The notes: a model not told the origin generated them from the sequence alone. 64,000 nt of DNA from Pseudomonas triclosanedens (GCF_026686735.1 NZ_CP113432.1:434001-498000), one strand, 5' to 3'. Shown: positions 56,701 to 64,000, numbered from the stretch's first letter. Program-made: numbers and translations.

Positions 56701-58746
56701 CTGGGCGAGGCCGAAGCCGACAGCCAGGAGCCGGAGGCGGTTCAACCCGAGGCGCAATCGCTGCCAGCGCTGCCCGAGGCGATCATGGCTGCCGTCGAGC
56801 CGCCGCGGCTCGATGTGCCGGTAGTCCTGCCGTTCGTTGTGCGCGCTCAGGAAGCGGCCCAGGAAGCGGCATCCCGCCGGGCACCGCAGGAACTGGTCAA
56901 GGTGCCGGCGCAACTGCTCGAGGGCCTGGTCAACCTCGCGGGCGAGACCTCTATCTTCAGGGGGCGCGTCGAGCAGCAGGTAAGCGACGTTGGTTCGACG
57001 CTGTCGGAAATGGATGCCACCATCGAGCGTGTGCGCGACCAGTTGCGCCGTCTCGATACCGAGACCCAGGCGCAGATTCTCTCGCGTCACCAGGCCGACG
57101 CAGAGCGTGCCGGCTATGAAGATTTCGACCCCCTGGAAATGGACCGCTACTCGCAGTTGCAGCAGCTCTCTCGCGCGCTGTTCGAGTCGGCGTCGGACTT
57201 GTTCGACCTGAAGGAAACCCTGGCGGCGAAGAACCGCGACGCGGAAACGCTGCTGCTCCAGCAGGCGCGAGTCAACACAGAACTGCAGGAAGGTCTGATG
57301 CGCACCCGCATGGTGCCGTTCGACCGCCTGGTGCCGCGTCTGCGCCGCATCGTGCGGCAGGTGGCCAACGAACTGGGCAAGCAGGTCGAGTTCGTGGTCA
57401 GCAATGCCGAAGGCGAAATGGACCGGACCGTTCTCGAACGCATCGTCGCGCCGCTGGAGCATATGCTGCGCAACGCCGTGGACCACGGCATCGAGTCCGG
57501 CGAGGCGCGTCGCCTGGCCGGCAAGCCCGAGGCCGGCACCATTCGCCTGACCCTTGGCCGCGAAGGTGGCGATATCCTGCTGACCCTGGCCGACGACGGC
57601 GGCGGCGTACGCCTGGACGCTGTGCGGCGCAAGGCAATCGAGCGCGGGATGATGACCGCCGACAGCGACCTTACCGACCATGAAGTGCTGCAGTTCATCC
57701 TCGAAGCGGGCTTCAGTACCGCCGAGAAGGTCACGCAGATTTCCGGCCGGGGCGTCGGCATGGACGTCGCGGCGTCGGAAGTGAAGCAACTGGGCGGCTC
57801 GATCAGCATTCATTCGACGGTGGGTGAGGGCACGCACTTCAACATCCGCCTGCCGTTCACCGTGTCGGTGAACCGCGCGCTGATGGTGCTTTCCGGCGAA
57901 GACCTCTACGCGCTGCCGCTGAACACCATCGAAGGTATCGTCCGGGTTTCCCCGTACGAGCTGGAAGCGCTCTATGAACAGGCCGCGGCCGAAGGCGGCG
58001 CGTCGCCGCACTTCGAGTACGCCGGTCAGAGCTACGAACTGAAGTACCTCGGTGACCTGCTCAACAACGGCCAGCATCCGAAGCTGGTGGGCCAGTCGCT
58101 GCCGTTGCCGGTGATCCTGGTGCGCTCGGCGGAACATGCCGTGGCGGTGCAGGTGGATGCCCTAGCAGGCTCCCGCGAAATCGTGGTGAAGAGCCTCGGA
58201 GCGCAATTCGCCGGGGTCAGCGGGATTTCCGGCGCGACCATCCTCGGGGATGGCCGCGTGGTGGTGATTCTCGACTTGCTGGCAACCATCCGTGTGCGCC
58301 ACGCAACTGCCCTGCAAGCGCAACCGCGCCGCCAGCTGGCTGGCCCGTCCGCCGCGGAAATCGAGCACCAGCGCCCTACCCTGGTCATGGTGGTGGACGA
58401 CTCGGTCACCGTGCGCAAGGTCACCAGCCGTCTGCTGGAGCGCAACGGCATGAACGTTCTCACGGCCAAGGACGGAGTGGACGCCATCGCCCAGTTGCAG
58501 GAGCACAAGCCCGATATCATGCTGCTGGACATCGAGATGCCGCGCATGGACGGTTTCGAGGTGGCGACCCTTGTGCGCCACGACGAACAGCTCAAGGACC
58601 TGCCGATCATCATGATTACGTCGCGCACCGGCGAGAAGCACCGCGATCGCGCCCTGGCCATCGGGGTGAACCAGTACCTTGGCAAGCCGTATCAGGAGTC
58701 GGAACTGCTCGACAGTATCACTCGGCTGGTCAAAGCCCATGTCTGA
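50704..58746 (+). CDS. chpA: Giant chemotaxis histidine kinase ChpA
   Basis: A 2680-residue multi-HPt CheA-like kinase at the centre of the Chp system. Candidate phospho-sites are His49 in the first helix bundle, Thr476 in LLTQVRGG (a TPt-like site), and His1048, His1210, His1563, His1791 and His1939, each in an HTLKG motif. A further bundle near 1354 has Glu in place of His. The dimerisation, ATPase (N box HMLRNAVDHGIESG), CheW and receiver domains follow, with receiver Asp2609. Residues about 580-990 form an acidic Ala/Pro/Leu linker with internal repeats. The PAO1 protein has about 2472 residues, so this one is enlarged. The start at 50704 (MGDRHDYV) matches PAO1. Confidence 0.95.
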   Translation: MGDRHDYVALEWVKGEIAETLKQARQALESYVENPQDPTRMGFCLAYVHQVRGTLQMVEFYGAALLAEEMEHLTQALIDNRVTSQGEALEVLMQAILQLPVYLDRIQSARRDLPMVVLPLLNDLRTTRGEKLLSETSLFSPDLSRQSPVLPVDALARLRTAELPALLRKLRQMLQVALVGVIRNQDLATNLGYMARVFARLESLCKDAPLGRLWVIASAAIEGLANGSIANGTSMRNLLRQVDRELKRLVDQGADAMNEPAPDELIKNLLFYVAKASDQSPRVRAVKDEYRLDDALPGEAVVDEERARLAGPDRDAMRSVVGALCEELVRVKDSLDLFVRSDRSVVSELEGLLAPLKQIADTLAVLGFGQPRKVILDQIDVVGALARGQREPSDATLMDVAGALLYVEATLAGMVGPSDEPGSEESVLPTTDVDQIHQVVIKEARNGLELAKDAIIEFIASQWNHEHLARVPELLTQVRGGLAMISQERAAKLLEACNRYIQEQLLVRQAVPDWHSLDTLADAITGVEYYLERLAEDHGTQGDLILDVAEDSLESLGYSLKPRPSILDAIEPQSPTPLANPLDEIDVLGDSEQPDAAAPGPIAAQEAGESALSPGDIVDTTAQAQPFAPVEDFGSLQTLDDLSLADAPAPAFEALELDSGLQPNEPAADLGVWSLDELEAAPAASQPQADVSNWDFDLSAASEPAAPQAADSRLASGAEPAQPAATSDFNLDAPLEPFVVDAVTPQEPGEPAWELDSLAEPAPASENLWESLDPDAVPGESPAAQPPADELSWDLAAPVAEQDWLDRDLQLPQEQPTTPSQELDEAFTAIEPVASDELSWEPELPATEQPALSPLELDEASTAIDPASGVPVAGDDLRWEPELPAAEQPLVSDDNWTLGELPATSAVAEGVDFSLDAPLELDAQSLADEPLAEAQGWEELDIADLDLPEVELPGPPPVVEPVAEPIERPMSLAEVMAAPAQAINPPAQDVPPSLLPPPADEEPVDDELREVFIEEAGEVLETIGTYLPNWMANVDDREALTEIRRAFHTLKGSGRMVRALVIGELAWSIENLLNRVLDRSISVSPAVLQVVQDVVALMPELVEEFAVNAQRQRDDVDRLAATAHALAKGQPVPPPGGGQPEEVAAAAEEVAETPAAPLADEAEGESLDPQLLEIFRNEAETHLETLVGFLADCAQQLPQPVTDDLQRALHTLKGSAHMAGILPIAEIATPLERLMKEFKTNLLQIDLREAELLHGAERLFRTGLDQLVEGRPLAPIEGSDELLLRIAQVHQERLEAAEAKRRGDSGDGASDPQMIGVFLAEGMDILLDAEDLLRRWREHPQERQELSALYAELEALGRGAQMAELPQMAELADALLAAYGAVQDGRLDVGDAFFSAAEDAHEALIGMMDQVAAALQVSARPEQVEALRKLLESAVEPPAEVPEQNYVDLESLTADDFPAESEEFLLDSRPVAEDDLPEGLDWSPRADAGLQAPKPDDDEVITAEDPHAHLSTQHPPRALDEEMVAIFLEEAVDILDNAGQALDQWLQSPEGLAALSTLQRDLHTLKGGARMAEIREIGDLSHELESLYEGLLDHRFHHTPALGNLLRTCHDRLATQLDQLQAGQALTDPADLVQTIRTFRQNPAAGLTSALAQAPQEAEAESGCAPAVGQHVEQEIELELPAEPELDEPIEGAAEPVVSETEEPAALPEIDLQSFLDEAEAEIAEPPQSAPQAEPAADAGYEFDDERDPELVEIFLEEGFDILESSSGALQRWMENVDNSVELEALQRDLHTLKGGARMAEIRPIGDLAHELEFLYEGLCGGRLRASPALYELLQRCHDRLAEMLEAVQGHSRIPEGDSLIEAIRRFRANPDEQLSTPTSVSLQSVSVEPTLPDGPEADILDIFLEEADDLLENMEQALGRWDGERENGSLDELLRILHTLKGGARLAGQGGLGDLAHDLEQHLSEAQQQGAPWPESLLLDVQSGFEGLQAEVDQLRQHLGEAEADSQEPEAVQPEAQSLPALPEAIMAAVEPPRLDVPVVLPFVVRAQEAAQEAASRRAPQELVKVPAQLLEGLVNLAGETSIFRGRVEQQVSDVGSTLSEMDATIERVRDQLRRLDTETQAQILSRHQADAERAGYEDFDPLEMDRYSQLQQLSRALFESASDLFDLKETLAAKNRDAETLLLQQARVNTELQEGLMRTRMVPFDRLVPRLRRIVRQVANELGKQVEFVVSNAEGEMDRTVLERIVAPLEHMLRNAVDHGIESGEARRLAGKPEAGTIRLTLGREGGDILLTLADDGGGVRLDAVRRKAIERGMMTADSDLTDHEVLQFILEAGFSTAEKVTQISGRGVGMDVAASEVKQLGGSISIHSTVGEGTHFNIRLPFTVSVNRALMVLSGEDLYALPLNTIEGIVRVSPYELEALYEQAAAEGGASPHFEYAGQSYELKYLGDLLNNGQHPKLVGQSLPLPVILVRSAEHAVAVQVDALAGSREIVVKSLGAQFAGVSGISGATILGDGRVVVILDLLATIRVRHATALQAQPRRQLAGPSAAEIEHQRPTLVMVVDDSVTVRKVTSRLLERNGMNVLTAKDGVDAIAQLQEHKPDIMLLDIEMPRMDGFEVATLVRHDEQLKDLPIIMITSRTGEKHRDRALAIGVNQYLGKPYQESELLDSITRLVKAHV
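53167..53380 (+). repeat. Internal duplication in the ChpA linker
   Basis: Two units about 34 residues long (from residue 822 and from residue 856, period 102 bp) share ELDEAxTAI followed by WEPELPAxEQP. Similar but weaker Trp/Asp/Pro units flank them. They lie in the disordered acidic linker between the N-terminal bundles and the first HTLKG domain. Confidence 0.75.
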
Positions 58747-59773
58747 GCTGCATACGCCGCGTATCGCGGTGATCGCCGACACCTCGCTGCAGCGCCATGT
58801 GCTGCAGCAGGCGCTGGCCGGCCACGGTTACCAGGTAGTGCTCAACGCGGACCCGGCGCGCCTGGACGTTGAGCAACTGGAAGCCTGCGAAACCGACCTG
58901 TGGCTGGTGGATCTCGCTCAGCAGGAAGACTCGCCGCTGGTGGATGACCTGCTGGAGCAGTCGCGGGTGCCCGTGCTGTTTGGCGAGGGGCATGCGCCGG
59001 AGCGGCATTCCGAGCACTATCCACGCTGGGAGCGGCGTCTGGTGTCCAAGCTGCGCAAACTGGTGGGCGACCCCAGCGCCGGGGTCGGCCGCAGCCTCGC
59101 TGCCTTGCTGGATGAAGCCCAGCGCCCGCCCCGCGTGGCCTTGCCGGACGATCTTGCGGCATCGCCACTGAAGGCTGGCGAGCCGGCCGCGCAGGTCTGG
59201 CTGCTGGCGGCGTCGCTGGGAGGGCCGGCGGCGGTCAAGACATTCCTCGATGCGTTGCCAGGCGGGTTGCCGGTTGGCTTCCTCTACGCGCAGCACATCG
59301 ATCCTTCTTTCGAGGCGAATCTGCCCCAGGCCGTTGGCCGACACAGCCAATGGCATGTGAACACCGTGCGCAACGGCGACGCGGTACGTTGCGGTGAGGT
59401 CGTGGTGGTGCCGATCAGCCAGGAGCTGGGTTTCGCTAGTGACGCGCGGATGTGCGTGCATGATCGCGCCTGGCCGGAGCCTTACAGTCCGTCAATCGAT
59501 CAGATGATGCTCAACCTGGCCCAGCAGTATGGTAGCCGCTGCGGTGTGATCGTCTTCAGCGGCATGTGCAGCGATGGCAGCGCGGCGGCGGCTTACGTGC
59601 GCCGACAAGGCGCGGAAATCTGGACCCAGCGCGCCGACAGTTGCGCCTGTTCGAGTATGCCCGACAGCCTGCGCGAGGGCGGCTACAGCACGCTGTCTGG
59701 CGATCCGCGCGAATTGGCGGCGGCGCTGGTCAATCACCTGGCGGCGCAGTACGCGGCGGCCGATGCGACCTGA
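58739..59773 (+). CDS. chpB: CheB-type methylesterase ChpB
   Basis: A 344-residue protein. The C-terminal methylesterase domain has the full triad Ser159 (LAASLGG), His186 (AQHID) and Asp279 (CSDG) and should demethylate PilJ. The N-terminal receiver-like domain is reduced: it keeps Asp14 and Asp58 but the region around the usual Lys is altered. The ATG overlaps the chpA stop by eight bases. It is 195 bp before chpC. Confidence 0.92.
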   Translation: MSELHTPRIAVIADTSLQRHVLQQALAGHGYQVVLNADPARLDVEQLEACETDLWLVDLAQQEDSPLVDDLLEQSRVPVLFGEGHAPERHSEHYPRWERRLVSKLRKLVGDPSAGVGRSLAALLDEAQRPPRVALPDDLAASPLKAGEPAAQVWLLAASLGGPAAVKTFLDALPGGLPVGFLYAQHIDPSFEANLPQAVGRHSQWHVNTVRNGDAVRCGEVVVVPISQELGFASDARMCVHDRAWPEPYSPSIDQMMLNLAQQYGSRCGVIVFSGMCSDGSAAAAYVRRQGAEIWTQRADSCACSSMPDSLREGGYSTLSGDPRELAAALVNHLAAQYAAADAT

Positions 59774-59967
59774 TATCCAGCCGTCCGCCCGCTACCGGGC
59801 ACAAGCCGGCCAGCCTCCTGCGCGCGCGGCCATCTGGTCCGTGCGCCATTGCACGACTCGCCAGGGGCGCTACCATTGCCTGCGCCCTGTATCTGGCCCG
59901 GCGGGCCTGGTCGCAGCGGGCGGCTTGCGCCAGAACGAATACAGACCCTACCGAGCGGAGTGGTTCG

Positions 59968-60468
59968 ATGAGTGATCTTCCCGTGGCCAAGGAAAGCGGC
60001 CAGAGCGCCGCGCCAGCCAATGCCGCGCCGAGCAGTCTGACCGGCCTGCTGGTGCCGCTGGCTGACCGCAACCTGTTGCTGCCCAACGTGGCTGTGGCCG
60101 AACTGATCACCTATCGCGCCCCGCAACCGGTCGCCGGGTTGCCGTCCTGGTATCTGGGCCAGGTGGCCTGGCGCGATCTGCGCCTGCCGCTGCTGTCCTT
60201 CGAGGCTGCTTCCGGCGGTCAGGCACAGGTCAGCGCGGGGGCCCGCGTACTGGTGCTCAACGCCCTCGGCGGGCGGGCCAACGTCAAATTCCTCGCCCTG
60301 CTGGTGCAGGGTATTCCGCGCTCGCTGAAGGTCGGTGCCGATCTGCAGCGCGCCGATGCGCCCCTGGCGCCGCTGGAGCTGGATGCGGTGAACCTGGGCG
60401 ATGAGCAGGCGCGAATTCCAGATCTGGTCGCATTGGAGCAGATGCTGGCCGACTCCGGCCTGATCTGA
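59968..60468 (+). CDS. chpC: CheW-like adaptor ChpC
   Basis: A 166-residue second CheW-type adaptor of the Chp pathway. The N-terminal 22 residues are low-complexity; the CheW fold follows with LLVPLADRNLLLPNVAVAEL and YLGQVAWRDLRLPLLSFE. In PAO1 ChpC is linked to tests of responses to lipids and serum albumin. The start at 59968 has GCGGAG upstream. It lies eight bases before chpD. Confidence 0.92.
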   Translation: MSDLPVAKESGQSAAPANAAPSSLTGLLVPLADRNLLLPNVAVAELITYRAPQPVAGLPSWYLGQVAWRDLRLPLLSFEAASGGQAQVSAGARVLVLNALGGRANVKFLALLVQGIPRSLKVGADLQRADAPLAPLELDAVNLGDEQARIPDLVALEQMLADSGLI

Positions 60469-60476
60469 GCCTGCCG

Positions 60477-61274
60477 ATGTCCGGCATGCGCCTCGCCCAG
60501 TTGGGTGACCATCCCGGCTTCGAGGTGGCGAGCGCGACGCTGGGCGGCCATGCCTTCGAGCGCCATAGCCACGACGAATTCGTGATCAGCGCCAACCTGC
60601 GCGGCGAAGAGCGGGTGTGGCTCGACGGGCGCAGTTTCGAGGCCGGCCCCGGCACGCTCACCAGCTATAACCCCGGACAAATCCAGGGCGGCGGCGTTGC
60701 CGACGGCCAGCCCTGGCAGTTCGTCAGCCTGTATGTCGCACCGGAGCCGCTGGCTGCGGCGCTCGGGGTGGCGCGAGTGGAGTTCGAGCGTCCGGCCGAG
60801 CGCCTGCCTGCGCTGGCGGTGGCGATGGCGGATGCGGTGGAGCGAGTCCTGTGTGGCGATGGCTTCGTCCGGCAGCGCGGCGAGGAACGCCTGACCCTGT
60901 TGCTGGCCGAGGTGGCGCAGGCGATGGGTGTGCGGCTGCCGCGGCAGGCCGATGCGGCGGATGGCCGGATCGCCGAATTGCAGGAGTGGCTGGCGGCTGA
61001 CCTCGCACGCCAACCCAGCCTGGACGAGATGGCGGCACACCTTGGGCTCTCCAAGTTTCACCTGCTGCGCAGCTTCCAGCGTCGGGTCGGGCTCAGCCCC
61101 CGGCAATGGGCGATGCAATTGCGTACGCGCCGCGCCCAGTCGCTGCTGCGAGTCGGCTTGCCGGCTACCGAGGTCGCCCATGTGCTGGGCTTCGCCGATC
61201 AGAGCCACCTCAACCGGCATTTCCGCGCCGCCTACGGGCTCTCGCCGGGTAGCTACCAACGCGCTCTCGGTTGA
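60477..61274 (+). CDS. chpD: AraC family regulator ChpD
   Basis: A 265-residue transcription factor. The N-terminal cupin-like sensor domain has the typical HSHDEF motif near residue 23. The C-terminal AraC helix-turn-helix pair carries LDEMAAHLGLSKFHLLRSF and FADQSHLNRHFRAAYG. It is the AraC member of the cluster; targets are unknown. Next is chpE, on which it may act since AraC-LysE pairs are common. Confidence 0.92.
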   Translation: MSGMRLAQLGDHPGFEVASATLGGHAFERHSHDEFVISANLRGEERVWLDGRSFEAGPGTLTSYNPGQIQGGGVADGQPWQFVSLYVAPEPLAAALGVARVEFERPAERLPALAVAMADAVERVLCGDGFVRQRGEERLTLLLAEVAQAMGVRLPRQADAADGRIAELQEWLAADLARQPSLDEMAAHLGLSKFHLLRSFQRRVGLSPRQWAMQLRTRRAQSLLRVGLPATEVAHVLGFADQSHLNRHFRAAYGLSPGSYQRALG

Positions 61275-61355
61275 GCAGCGCAATCGGGTTCAAGTGCATC
61301 GGCGCCGTCCGGCGGATACTGCTGCGGTCCCGCTTTCCGCCAGGAGCCTGTTCCC

Positions 61356-61970
61356 ATGTTGACCTTGTTTTTCGCCGCGCTGCTGTTCGGCATCGTGTTC
61401 TGCCTCTCTCCCGGTGCCGTGCTGGCCGAAACGCTGCGGCGTGGCCTGAAAGGAGGATTTCGCCCTGCGTTGCTGGTGCAGTTCGGCTCGCTGATCGGCG
61501 ATGCGGTCTGGGCGTTGATCGGCCTGACCGGACTGGCGCTCTTGCTCGGTCATGAGACCTTGCGTCTGCCGCTGACGCTGGCCAGCGCCGCCTACCTGGC
61601 CTGGCTGGGCGTGCAGAGCCTGCGCGATGCGCGGCGCGTCGGTGTGGTGGAGGAGGGCGATGCCGGCGAGCATAACGCCGGGGCCTTTGCCTCCGGGGCC
61701 ATGCTGTCGTTGTCGAATCCGAAGAATATCGTCTACTGGGGTGCGCTCGGCGGTGCCTTGAGCGGCCTTGTTGCTGGAGTGCCGACCCTGGCCGATTCGC
61801 TGGTGTTCTTCGCCGGCTTCATGACTGCATCGGTGCTCTGCTGCTTTTTCTGCGCCGCGCTGGTGGACTGGCTGCGGCGTAATGCTTCGCCGCGCTGGCA
61901 TCGCGTCAGCCACGCGCTGTGCGGCTTGGTCCTGTTGGTGCTGGCGGGGCTGGCTCTGCGCGGAGTCTGA
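61356..61970 (+). CDS. chpE: LysE/RhtB family exporter ChpE
   Basis: A 204-residue inner-membrane amino-acid exporter homologue with about six hydrophobic helices. The family motif FCLSPGAVLAETLRRGLKGG follows the first helix (about residues 14-33). It closes the chp cluster, and its substrate and any role in motility are unproven. Good Shine-Dalgarno CAGGAG. Confidence 0.9.
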   Translation: MLTLFFAALLFGIVFCLSPGAVLAETLRRGLKGGFRPALLVQFGSLIGDAVWALIGLTGLALLLGHETLRLPLTLASAAYLAWLGVQSLRDARRVGVVEEGDAGEHNAGAFASGAMLSLSNPKNIVYWGALGGALSGLVAGVPTLADSLVFFAGFMTASVLCCFFCAALVDWLRRNASPRWHRVSHALCGLVLLVLAGLALRGV

Positions 61971-61978
61971 GATGTGTG

Positions 61979-62002
61979 GTGGACGGGGCTTGTCCCGCCC
62001 AC
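61979..62002. terminator. Bidirectional hairpin between chpE and rsmE
   Basis: GTGGACGGG and CCCGCCCAC pair over nine positions with one mismatch around GCTTGT, in the 45 bp between the convergent stops. The T-run is missing, so efficiency is uncertain. Confidence 0.45.
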
Positions 62003-62015
62003 TCTGCGCAAAGCG

Positions 62016-62735
62016 CTAGAAATCGCCCCAAAGCTGCTGGGCCACGCTCAGCGCGACGACCGGCGCTGTCTCGGTGCGCAGCACTCGCGGGCCAAGCCTG
62101 GCGGCATGGAAGCCAGCGCCTTTGGCCTGCTCCACTTCGGCGTCGCTCAGGCCGCCTTCCGGGCCGATCAGGAAGGCCAGGCTGGACGGTTTGTCATGGC
62201 TGGTCAGCGGTTCGGCCACCGGATGCAGCACCAGCTTGAGCTGCGCGTCGCAGCTTTCCAGCCACTCCGCCAGAGTGACAGGCGCGTTGAGCACCGGTAG
62301 CACCGAGCGGCCGCACTGCTCGCAGGCGCTGATCGCGACCTGGCGCCAATGGGCCATGCGCTTGTCGGCGCGTTCGTCCTTCAGGCGGACTTCGCAGCGC
62401 TCGCTGACGATCGGGGTGATCTCGCTGGCGCCCAGCTCGGTGGCTTTCTGGATCGCCCAGTCCATTCGTTCGCCGCGGGACAGCCCTTGGCCAAGGTGAA
62501 CGCGCAACGGCGATTCCGGCTGGCCGTCGAGAGCTTCGCGCAGCTCCACGCGCACGTTCTTCTTGCCCACTTCGATCAGTTCGCCCAGGTACTCGCGGCC
62601 CGAGCCGTCGAACAGTTGCACGGCGTCACCCGTTGTGTGGCGCAGCACGCGGCCGATGTAGTGGGCCTGGGCTTCGGGCAGCTCGTGCTGGCCGAGGGAG
62701 AGCGGGGCGTCGATGAAGAAACGGGAGAGGCGCAT
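62016..62735 (-). CDS. rsmE: 16S rRNA (uracil(1498)-N(3))-methyltransferase
   Basis: A 239-residue SPOUT-family enzyme that methylates N3 of U1498. The trefoil-knot SAM motif FLIGPEGGLSDAE and the C-terminal LGPRVLRTETAPVVAL are intact. The start at 62735 (MRLSRFF) gives the standard length. It lies 66 bp after bioA in the same direction. Confidence 0.95.
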   Translation of the reverse strand: MRLSRFFIDAPLSLGQHELPEAQAHYIGRVLRHTTGDAVQLFDGSGREYLGELIEVGKKNVRVELREALDGQPESPLRVHLGQGLSRGERMDWAIQKATELGASEITPIVSERCEVRLKDERADKRMAHWRQVAISACEQCGRSVLPVLNAPVTLAEWLESCDAQLKLVLHPVAEPLTSHDKPSSLAFLIGPEGGLSDAEVEQAKGAGFHAARLGPRVLRTETAPVVALSVAQQLWGDF

Positions 62736-62760
62736 GGTGGTGTCGGACAAGAAGGGGGAA

Positions 62761-62792
62761 AGCGGCAAGCTTAAAGCTTTCGGCCTGCCGCT
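62761..62792 (-). terminator. Weak hairpin after bioA
   Basis: AGCGGCA and TGCCGCT pair around 18 bases and, on the minus strand, are followed by TTCCCCC. It lies just past the bioA stop and may allow partial read-through into rsmE. Confidence 0.35.
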
Positions 62793-62801
62793 TGTAGCCG
62801 A

Positions 62802-63998
62802 TCAGCCCGGATCGCGGTGGTCCGGGTGGAAATCGCTGACCGCGACGCTGACCGCATCGCGGGTGGCGATGTCGATGCCTTCGCTGGCGACCTCGGCCAG
62901 GAAGTCGATCTGCTCCGGGGTGATGATGTACGGCGGCAGGAAGTACACCACGCTGCCCAGCGGGCGCAGCAGCGCGCCGCGTTCAAGGCCGTGCTGGAAG
63001 ACCTTCAGGCCACGCCGCTCCTGCCACGGGTAGGCGGTCTTGCCGGCTTTGTCTTGGACCATCTCGATGGCGAGGATCATGCCGGTCTGGCGGATTTCCG
63101 AAACATGCGGATGGTCGGCCAGGTGCTCGGTGGCGCTGGCCATGCGCGCGGCAAGGGTCTTGTTGGCCTCGATCACATTGTCCTGCTCGAAGATGTCCAG
63201 CGTCGCCAGGGCGGCGGCACACGCCAACGGGTTGCCGGTGTAGGTGTGCGAGTGGAGGAAAGCGCGCAGGGTGGAGTAGTCGTCGTAGAAGGCCTGGTAG
63301 ACGTTCTCGGTGGTGAGTACCGCGCTCATCGCCAGGTAGCCGCCGGTGAGCGCCTTTGACAGCACCAGGAAGTCCGGGGTGATGGCGGCCTGCTCGCAGG
63401 CGAACATCGTGCCGGTACGACCGAAGCCAACGGCGATCTCGTCGTGGATCAGGTGCACGCCATAGCGGTCGCACGCTTCGCGCAGCAGCTTGAGGTAGAC
63501 CGGATGGTACATGCGCATGCCGCCGGCGCCCTGTACCAGGGGTTCTACGATCACCGCGGCGACTTCCTTATGGTGGCGTTCCAGGGCCTGTTCCATCTCG
63601 GCGAACATCGTCCGCGAGTGCTCTTCCCAGGTCACGCCGTCGGGGCGCAGGTAGCAGTCCGGGGTCGGCACCTTGATGGTGTCCATCAGCAGCGACTTGT
63701 AGGTCTCGGTGAACAGTGCCACGTCGCCCACCGACATCGCTGCCACGGTTTCGCCGTGATAGCTGTTGGTCAAGGTGATGAAGCGCTTCTTGTCCGGTTG
63801 CCCGAGGTTCTGCCAGTAGTGGTAGCTCATCTTCAGCGCCACTTCGATGCCGGCCGAGCCGCTGTCGGCGTAGAACACCCGCGTCAGCCCTTCCGGGGTG
63901 AGGCGCACCAGGCGCTCGGACAGCTCGATGACCGGCGCATGGCTGAAGCCGGCCAGGATGACGTGTTCCAGTTGGTCGACTTGGTCCTTGATGCGCTG
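62802..63998 (-). CDS. bioA: Adenosylmethionine-8-amino-7-oxononanoate aminotransferase (5' end missing)
   Basis: The gene continues beyond the right window edge; 398 residues are visible. It is a class III PLP aminotransferase of biotin synthesis that makes 7,8-diaminopelargonate with SAM as amino donor. Present motifs are YADSGSAGIEVALKM, LIHDEIAVGFGRTG and the PLP-lysine segment VLSKALTGGYL. The ATG at 63908 is internal because the frame is open and BioA-like before it. Usual length is about 430-465 residues, so roughly 30-70 are missing. Confidence 0.93.
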   Translation of the reverse strand, partial: QRIKDQVDQLEHVILAGFSHAPVIELSERLVRLTPEGLTRVFYADSGSAGIEVALKMSYHYWQNLGQPDKKRFITLTNSYHGETVAAMSVGDVALFTETYKSLLMDTIKVPTPDCYLRPDGVTWEEHSRTMFAEMEQALERHHKEVAAVIVEPLVQGAGGMRMYHPVYLKLLREACDRYGVHLIHDEIAVGFGRTGTMFACEQAAITPDFLVLSKALTGGYLAMSAVLTTENVYQAFYDDYSTLRAFLHSHTYTGNPLACAAALATLDIFEQDNVIEANKTLAARMASATEHLADHPHVSEIRQTGMILAIEMVQDKAGKTAYPWQERRGLKVFQHGLERGALLRPLGSVVYFLPPYIITPEQIDFLAEVASEGIDIATRDAVSVAVSDFHPDHRDPG

Positions 63999-64000
63999 GT

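Noticed and set aside
52537..58137. Two very long antisense frames within chpA (about 998 and 858 codons)
   Set aside because: They follow the repeated Ala/Asp/Leu/Glu codons of ChpA and have no independent start signals or family similarity.
59774..59967. Small gene or ncRNA in the chpB-chpC gap
   Set aside because: The frames there lack a start with a ribosome site and no strong promoter-terminator pair is visible; I see nothing definite in it.

Overview
This window is about 64 kb of high-GC chromosomal DNA from a Pseudomonas of the P. aeruginosa lineage. The gene order closely follows, as I recall it, the P. aeruginosa PAO1 segment from about PA0361 (ggt) to PA0420 (bioA), including the complete pilGHIJK-chpABCDE chemosensory cluster. 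It is probably not P. aeruginosa itself: ChpA is about 200 residues longer than the PAO1 protein, and several genes sit between core genes where I do not recall any in PAO1. A close relative (P. nitroreducens / P. citronellolis / P. knackmussii type) is an inference. Almost the whole window is vertically inherited core genome. I see no rRNA or tRNA gene, CRISPR array, insertion sequence, integrase or phage gene, and no gap between genes exceeds 300 bp.

Layout. 1-10.5 kb: the 3' part of a Na/Pi cotransporter, ggt, ferredoxin and coaD; a GMC oxidoreductase / Tat-exported small subunit / aldehyde dehydrogenase operon with a divergent TetR regulator; then a GNAT enzyme, a YheT-type hydrolase and a small lipoprotein. 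10.6-24.3 kb: a SUKH-domain gene, rsmD, a paired M16 peptidase operon, ftsY-ftsE-ftsX, rpoH, mtgA, thiS-thiG, trmB and a DUF1329 protein. 24.3-31.7 kb, all on the minus strand: two small conserved genes, the metX-metW-DUF4426-rdgB-DUF3916-hemW run, and a dynamin-like GTPase. 31.8-37 kb: yggS-proC-yggT-DUF167, divergent from the pilus-retraction ATPase genes pilT and pilU, then a TM2-domain protein. 37.3-39.8 kb: the reverse transsulfuration pair (cystathionine beta-synthase and gamma-lyase). 40-46 kb, minus strand: gshB-tonB-algH-yqgF-pyrR-pyrB-pyrC'. 46.2-62 kb: the Pil-Chp cluster. 62-64 kb: rsmE and bioA, the latter cut by the window end.

How the parts work together. PilG/PilH (response regulators), PilI and ChpC (CheW-like), PilJ (receptor), PilK (CheR), ChpA (giant CheA) and ChpB (CheB) form the surface-sensing pathway that controls type IV pili; PilT and PilU, about 10 kb upstream, are its mechanical output. 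MetX/MetW and the CBS/CGL pair connect methionine, cysteine and, through GshB, glutathione. PyrB with an inactive dihydroorotase makes the pseudomonad aspartate transcarbamoylase holoenzyme.

The least ordinary items are three genes placed between core genes (SUKH, DUF3916, dynamin-like GTPase), a perfect TyrR-type palindrome before rpoH, a tandem repeat before pilG, and the enlarged, internally duplicated linker of ChpA. I found no convincing new multi-gene system. All family assignments come from reading the sequence, not from database searches.
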